Assembly: GCA_013399875.1 (NCBI GenBank)
Contig: VXAZ01009370.1
Coordinates: 2,572,073 to 2,636,072 of the forward strand
Length of the DNA: 64,000 bases
From: Gymnorhina tibicen
Taxonomy: Eukaryota; Chordata; Aves; Passeriformes; Artamidae
Direction: 5' to 3'
The notes beneath the pieces were generated by a model. It searched no databases, was not told the DNA's origin, and worked only from the letters and a program-made list of their open reading frames with translations. Shown here piece by piece: positions 59,501 to 64,000 of this stretch (within the stretch, counting starts at the first letter, position 1; every line of letters begins with the position of its first letter). Both the position numbers and the translations under genes were made by a program.

Positions 59501-62500
59501 CACAGCCACTGCTCTCTGGTAGCACCTCAGACACACAATTCCCAAGTTTTGCTCTTCACGTTCCATCTTGCCTTAAGCACCTTAAAACCTTTGTTTTTGA
59601 TCTTGATATAGACATAGATGTAAGAACTCTGTCACTGGCACTTGCTACTGTTATTAATATTAGCTCACAACTGGTCTGTGAGAAATGCAAACTAGCATTG
59701 GTGGCATGAAAAGCATCAATGTTATTCCGGAGTAATTTTCATAATACCCAATTTTTTAGTGATTTACAAATCAGTAATTAAACTTCATTCCTTATTGAAA
59801 CCACTGTGTGAATTGTATGGAGCTGATGAGATTGTTTGGTAACAGAAGTTCAATACCATGTTTGGACTGCAGAAGCATTTCCTAGAGTAGCACAAACAAT
59901 CCTCCAACTTCTCATCTCCCAGATTCCCCCCAGCTGAGCTCGTGCACCCCAAGTGGAGGCTGAGGAGCCTCCATAGCCCTGGAGCCAAGTTATCCTTTGA
60001 CAAAGAGCATCACCTTCGCAGGCAGGTTTGTGTTGGTCTCGCAGTGCAGATGAGGGAGCTCTGTAACTGCACTGGACATGAGCTGGGCTGATTAGAGAAG
60101 TCTTTGGGATTCATATAGATCCAGAGGCTTGACAAAGCACACCTAAGGACACAAGCAGACTGAAATACCTGCTGCTGAACCTTTAGTCCTGTGGCCCGTG
60201 TCTAAAGAAATATGGCTCATGATCTGCTGATTTACTTGTTGAAGGAAGAGTGAATTTCATGCATGCAGGTGAACTAAGAGCCTGCTATTTCACCAGCTCA
60301 ATCCTGCTTTTTTTAGAGCCTGATGATTGTGTAATGACTCCTCTGATCAACTGAGGTCATGTTTTGTTTCAGGCTATGAAAAAACACAAGCCTTAGAACT
60401 CCCTCCACCTCACTCTGTCTATGAATTCAGCTTTGTAAGAGGCAAAATCATTCCCAGAGACACACAGTCATCATTCAGAGTTCCTGCTATACAAGCAGAT
60501 GGATTTCCATCATGGCCCAGGGCTTGCTGAGAGCTCGAACATCTATTCTGCTAGGCAGAGAACCAATGGGGGGATTTTCAAAGACAAAGGCAGACAATAT
60601 CAAACTCCTTGAGTTTGTTTGGGTCTAAATTCCCATTGCTGCTTTTCAAAAGCTTTCCCCACAGAAGGATTGTTTTCCATGGCACAGGATGGCACAGCTT
60701 ACAAATTCCGCCTGAGTGAATTTCAGATAAGAGAAAGAATAGTTATTATAATAATCAAATATAATCCGAGTGTGTACCTTATAGAAAGAAAATGATCCAT
60801 TCGTCACCAGAGATTCTAATAGATCTGTTTGGTTGCTAAGTAAAATACCTTTCAGATGATTACAAACTTTGTCCATTTGGACAGAAAAAACACAGTGCCA
60901 CCACTGTCAGATTTAAGAACAGATCAGTCACCATATGCTCCTGTCTGGCAAAGGATTAACTATGTGCAATCTTTTGGCACAACGGTAACTTGTCACCTTC
61001 ACAGGTTTTTAACTCACGGGGTTTCAATTAGATTACAAAGTAAAAATAAACAAAAAATTAAAAATAAACAAACCCCTCTATTCATCTTTTTCCTTTGTGC
61101 ACTCAGAAACGTTCCAGGAAATGCTTAATTATGCAGTCCTATAATGAAAGTGTTCCAGCAATTAGTCAGCGCATCATACAACTCTGACGAGCAGCAGAAT
61201 GAAGGCTCTCACTGTTTTTTGCTGGAAGTCTTTAAGTTACTCAATACTTCACTTTTATTGTTCGGCTTCTCAGAATGCATTCAACGACAAAGTGAGACAA
61301 AGCCTGCTTGAACTGCCCCATCACAGCCCCAAACGGCAGCACTTTGCAGCAGCCCCAGGTGCGGTACTGACCAGCTCTGCTGAGAGACCCGCGGCTACTG
61401 CCAGGGCCCTTGGACACCGACTGGAACACAGCTGACAGAAGCTCTTCAGCTGAAGAAACTGGTCCAGTTGTCTTTGCTGTCTGTAAAATGATATCTGGGA
61501 ACTTCAAAAGGAAAGAAAGAATAAATAAGGTTTCTCTCTCCCTTTTAAAACAAACCAATTTGTGGACAAAGACTTGTGCGGACTTTAGCAAAGCAGGTTA
61601 GTAACAGCTCAGCCTCGTCCCATTGTGCAGATGTTTCAGGAAAGAGTAATTGGCTGCTACTGAAAGGTCATCAGCACACATTTGAGGGGGAAAATATTAG
61701 GAACAAAGCAAATTCTGAGTGATTCTCCCTCCTGTATGCCCTCTCAGCTTCTGGCAACACCTGAGCACTGCCTGATTGGCGTCTGTGTCCAGACCCTCTT
61801 GGAGCAATGAGTTCCACCATTTTAATATGGGCTTCATTTCGCTTGTCTTAAATTTGCCAGATAAGTATAAGAATTGAGGATAGGGACCCAATTAAATGAT
61901 GAGAAATAACTTTGACCTGTTTGCCTTCTTTAGGCTTTTTTGACCTCTCCCCTCCACCCTGCTAGACACCTTCCTTTCCTTTGAAGAGTCCTATTCTATC
62001 TGGTCAATTATAAGCATTATCTCCAGTGGAAAAGCTGCTGACTGTGTTCATATATTTCTGCTGAGGACTGAATCTCTCGTTCCAGTATAGTTTACTCCTA
62101 TGCATTAAAAAATTAAGATTATATGAACTAAAGAGGGCAAGGAAACTACAAAGTGCAGTGCTGAGGCCATCAGATATCGTTGCTTGTGCTATGCTGGCCC
62201 CAGGGCAAAGGGCCACATGAGTAAATGCTAATTTGATCAGTATGATCCCATTAATAACAGGATAAGAAACACGACTTTTATGGTTGGAAGGCAGGGAGAT
62301 GGAGTAAAGAGCACTGCAAGGTGTAAAGTACTAAAAATGAGTCTGTGTCACTATAAATGTCCCTTTTTTCCCCCCATGTGACAAAGTACAATTGTCACTG
62401 TACACATGCAAATAATTGCTTAGAGTAACATTACTCTCAAGAAGAAATCTCATTTGATGGAGTCAAGAATATGTGAAACATTAATAGAGGGTTCTTTGAC

Positions 62501-63559
62501 AAAAGAATTATTTACCTAGTTTAGCATTCAGGTTACATAATTTAGACTGCATTATGACATTCACAAATCCAAGTTCTAAAATATCTGTTACAAATTTAAA
62601 ATTTTTAGTAAAAGCATACCTTTTCAGCAAGGACATTTAATTCCTCTTTTGACAGCAGAGCTATGAATGGTCCAACATCTAATGTTGTTTCTGCTGTCCA
62701 GTTGCTCGAGGAGCTGAAAAAGTATTTTGAAAAATTATATTAATAAAGAATGTTACAATAAAAATAATACTAAAACTTCAGTGTTTTTATGATACTTTAT
62801 CATACAGGAAACACAGTTCTATGCCAATGTGATGATTCATTGTTATAAGCATCAGATTGCATTTTCTCATCTCTCTGGGCATAGGGCATCAGTGGAACCC
62901 ACAATACAATCAGAAAAACCCTTCAAATATGGTGGTGATGGAGCTTCTCTCTCCTATTGCCACAGGTGCTTGCAGTCTTCTTTATTTGTCTTCTCACAGC
63001 AGCACACTGAGTATCCCACTTCCATTTCCCCATCCTTTGCGTTCCTGCACCATTCTCTGCCCGTAACCCCTTTCTCTTGCCAAGCCAGTGAGTCTGTTTG
63101 CCTGCCCCCCCTCAAACATTACACTTTCTCTCCTTTTCCTCTGGGACTTCAGTCATGCAGGGTGTCCCTGGGGTTGTATTTTGTTCCACAGTTATCACGT
63201 TACACACAAGAACAGAAATGTCATTCTAGTGGACAAGACCTCGAGCCCGGCCAGCGACAGAAGCTGCTTTGTGCTGTTTTCACTGCAGTTCATCTGGGCA
63301 AAGCAAATGCTTGGTACTTGCATGGCCTAACCACCAGCATGACCAAGGTGGTGTATCCAATACCTTACCCATATAACTGAAGGAGTTTGTATTTAATTTC
63401 AGTCTTCTGCTCATGGCTGAGCTCTTGGCAAAGTTTGAATTGATGTAGGGCTGCTGCCATTGCCTTCAGGGACATTCTGCCATGTAGAAAGGCTGGAGGT
63501 AAGTGGCAGATTAGATTTCCAAGGAGGTCAACATCATATTCATCAGCAATGGAGCTGTT
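47489..63559 (-). CDS. OTOA: OTOA, otoancorin (C-terminal 470 residues, 10 exons; 5' part outside window)
   Basis: Otoancorin is a GPI-anchored stereocilin/mesothelin-family protein that anchors the tectorial membrane to inner-ear supporting cells. Human loss-of-function causes DFNB22 deafness. Exons in transcript order: 63369-63559, 62620-62713, 61372-61501, 57714-57901, 53881-54036, 52339-52481, 51801-51937, 50764-50861, 48700-48892 and 47489-47571. Total 1413 bp, all phases consistent and no internal stops. Matches to human OTOA as remembered include [59 protein letters not shown], the WTPTQ motif, [41 protein letters not shown] and [16 protein letters not shown]. Stereocilin and mesothelin share the fold but not these runs. 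The C-tail [16 protein letters not shown] fits a GPI signal. Confidence 0.95.
47572..48699 (-). other. OTOA: OTOA intron before the last coding exon
   Basis: This 1.1-kb intron has nothing recognised within it. Confidence 0.6.
48700..48892 (-). CDS. OTOA: OTOA exon
   Basis: This 193-bp exon encodes [20 protein letters not shown] and [20 protein letters not shown], then a Ser/Pro/Gly-rich linker ([16 protein letters not shown]) before the membrane anchor. It is GC-rich relative to its surroundings. Confidence 0.94.
48893..50763 (-). other. OTOA: OTOA intron
   Basis: This 1.9-kb AT-rich intron shows no coding segment or clear repeat. Confidence 0.6.
50764..50861 (-). CDS. OTOA: OTOA exon
   Basis: This 98-bp exon encodes [32 protein letters not shown]. 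The LMPYFQPSA motif is identical to human otoancorin. Confidence 0.96.
50862..51800 (-). other. OTOA: OTOA intron
   Basis: This 0.94-kb intron contains short open frames only and nothing I recognise. Confidence 0.6.
51801..51937 (-). CDS. OTOA: OTOA exon
   Basis: This 137-bp exon encodes [40 protein letters not shown] and IGTIA. Acceptor CTTTTGCAG, donor GTAACA. Confidence 0.95.
52339..52481 (-). CDS. OTOA: OTOA exon
   Basis: This 143-bp exon encodes [20 protein letters not shown] then [20 protein letters not shown]. Human has [20 protein letters not shown] here. Confidence 0.95.
52482..53880 (-). other. OTOA: OTOA intron
   Basis: This 1.4-kb intron has nothing recognised within it. Confidence 0.6.
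53881..54036 (-). CDS. OTOA: OTOA exon
   Basis: This 156-bp, phase-0 exon encodes [40 protein letters not shown] and [12 protein letters not shown]. It is among the best conserved segments of the protein. Confidence 0.95.
54037..57713 (-). other. OTOA: OTOA intron
   Basis: This 3.7-kb intron is the longest in the readable part of OTOA. Several 60-119 codon open frames occur on both strands, none resembling a known protein. Confidence 0.6.
57714..57901 (-). CDS. OTOA: OTOA exon
   Basis: This 188-bp exon encodes [20 protein letters not shown] and onward through [24 protein letters not shown]. It matches human APSSDDIFKLAEANACW and ELLGAVQGF. Confidence 0.94.
57902..61371 (-). other. OTOA: OTOA intron
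   Basis: This 3.5-kb intron includes a short (TA)n microsatellite near 59431-59448. No coding segment is seen. Confidence 0.6.
61372..61501 (-). CDS. OTOA: OTOA exon with weak donor
   Basis: This 130-bp exon encodes [20 protein letters not shown] followed by [14 protein letters not shown]. The acceptor is TTTTGAAG and the donor is GTCAGT, the weakest in the gene but the only one that keeps phase with the next exon. The second half is diverged from human. Confidence 0.88.
61502..62619 (-). other. OTOA: OTOA intron
   Basis: This 1.1-kb intron has nothing recognised within it. Confidence 0.6.
62620..62713 (-). CDS. OTOA: OTOA exon
   Basis: This 94-bp exon ([31 protein letters not shown]) aligns to human [20 protein letters not shown]. 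It restores phase 0. Confidence 0.93.
62714..63368 (-). other. OTOA: OTOA intron
   Basis: This 0.66-kb intron is crossed by a 183-codon plus-strand open frame that resembles nothing known. Confidence 0.6.
63369..63559 (-). CDS. OTOA: OTOA exon (first in window)
   Basis: This 191-bp exon encodes [20 protein letters not shown], then a helix-rich stretch ending KLLQLYG. It aligns to human [20 protein letters not shown]. Phase 0 in, two bases left over. Confidence 0.95.
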
Positions 63560-64000
63560 CTGAAACAAGAAGCATTTGCCCTGTTGGCAGAGCTAACCTT
63601 GGCTCTTGCCCTGTATCACTCAGCTGCATCACAACTCATTTAAGCTTTAAGGAACAAAGACACAACAGTTCGCACTGGCAACTTAATCTACAATTTCTGC
63701 TGAGACTGCCTTATATTTTTTGTTTTACCAATCCAACTGGTGATATTTCATAAGCACTCCTCAGAGCTTTCAGTATTCTTTATTCCATACTGAATCACAC
63801 GTAAAGAATGTGACCACCCAGTACCTGCAGAGGTGGTGCAGTTCTGCCTGGCAGCACAGCCCTCACCAGCCCCTTGCAGCAGAGGGGCCCCAAGCTCTTG
63901 CTGGGAGAAGGCTGAGCTCTGAGGGGTTTCTCAAGCAGCTGCCAAAACACTGGGGATTATACAGCTGGTACTGTGTGTAAGGACAGGAATAGCCACAGCT
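63560..64000 (-). other. OTOA: OTOA intron (continues past window)
   Basis: The next upstream OTOA exon (human region ending KVQQCLDD) is not present in these 440 bp. About 670 N-terminal residues are therefore outside the window. Confidence 0.65.

Noticed and set aside
62829..63380. 183-codon plus-strand open frame
   Set aside because: It crosses an OTOA intron and the antisense of an exon edge. It has no recognisable motif or splice support.

Overview
The window is vertebrate nuclear DNA, almost certainly from a bird. It holds intron-rich genes with vertebrate GT-AG splice sites, CpG islands at two gene starts, and CR1 LINE fragments with the typical avian 3' end (a tail of the ATTCTGTG type). 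I cannot name the species. Four protein genes can be read exon by exon, and every exon phase joins correctly.

Layout, left to right. (1) RAC1, plus strand: the window opens in intron 1. Coding exons 2-6 are at 5916-12277, with a 3'UTR to about 13.7 kb. A 57-bp cassette at 9666-9722 is a strong candidate for the alternative RAC1b exon 3b. (2) DAGLB, minus strand and convergent with RAC1: all 15 coding exons lie between 25844 (start) and 15162 (stop), giving a 674-residue diacylglycerol lipase-beta with an intact Ser-Asp-His triad. A ten-copy, 14-bp GC-rich array sits 71 bp upstream of its start codon. (3) KDELR2, minus strand: five coding exons between 39066 and 27648. The first seven codons, the 5'UTR and the core promoter fall in a 327-bp run of N at 39067-39393. 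(4) A 6-7 kb stretch with no recognisable gene (39.4-46.4 kb) holding an AT-rich microsatellite and a nested pair of CR1 elements. (5) OTOA (otoancorin), minus strand: the last ten coding exons (63559 down to 47489, C-terminal 470 residues). The 5' part lies beyond the right edge.

The genes do unrelated jobs: Rho-family signalling (RAC1), endocannabinoid 2-AG synthesis (DAGLB), Golgi-to-ER retrieval (KDELR2) and attachment of the inner-ear tectorial membrane (OTOA). RAC1-DAGLB-KDELR2 is a conserved block (human 7p22.1), whereas OTOA is on human 16p12.2. The stretch between KDELR2 and OTOA is therefore a synteny junction relative to human. I saw no CRISPR, prokaryotic or viral system. The observations most worth checking are the avian RAC1b exon, the synteny junction, the minisatellite at the DAGLB start, the GC-rich hairpin patch in the DAGLB 3'UTR, and a 22-nt homopolymer acting as a splice-acceptor tract.
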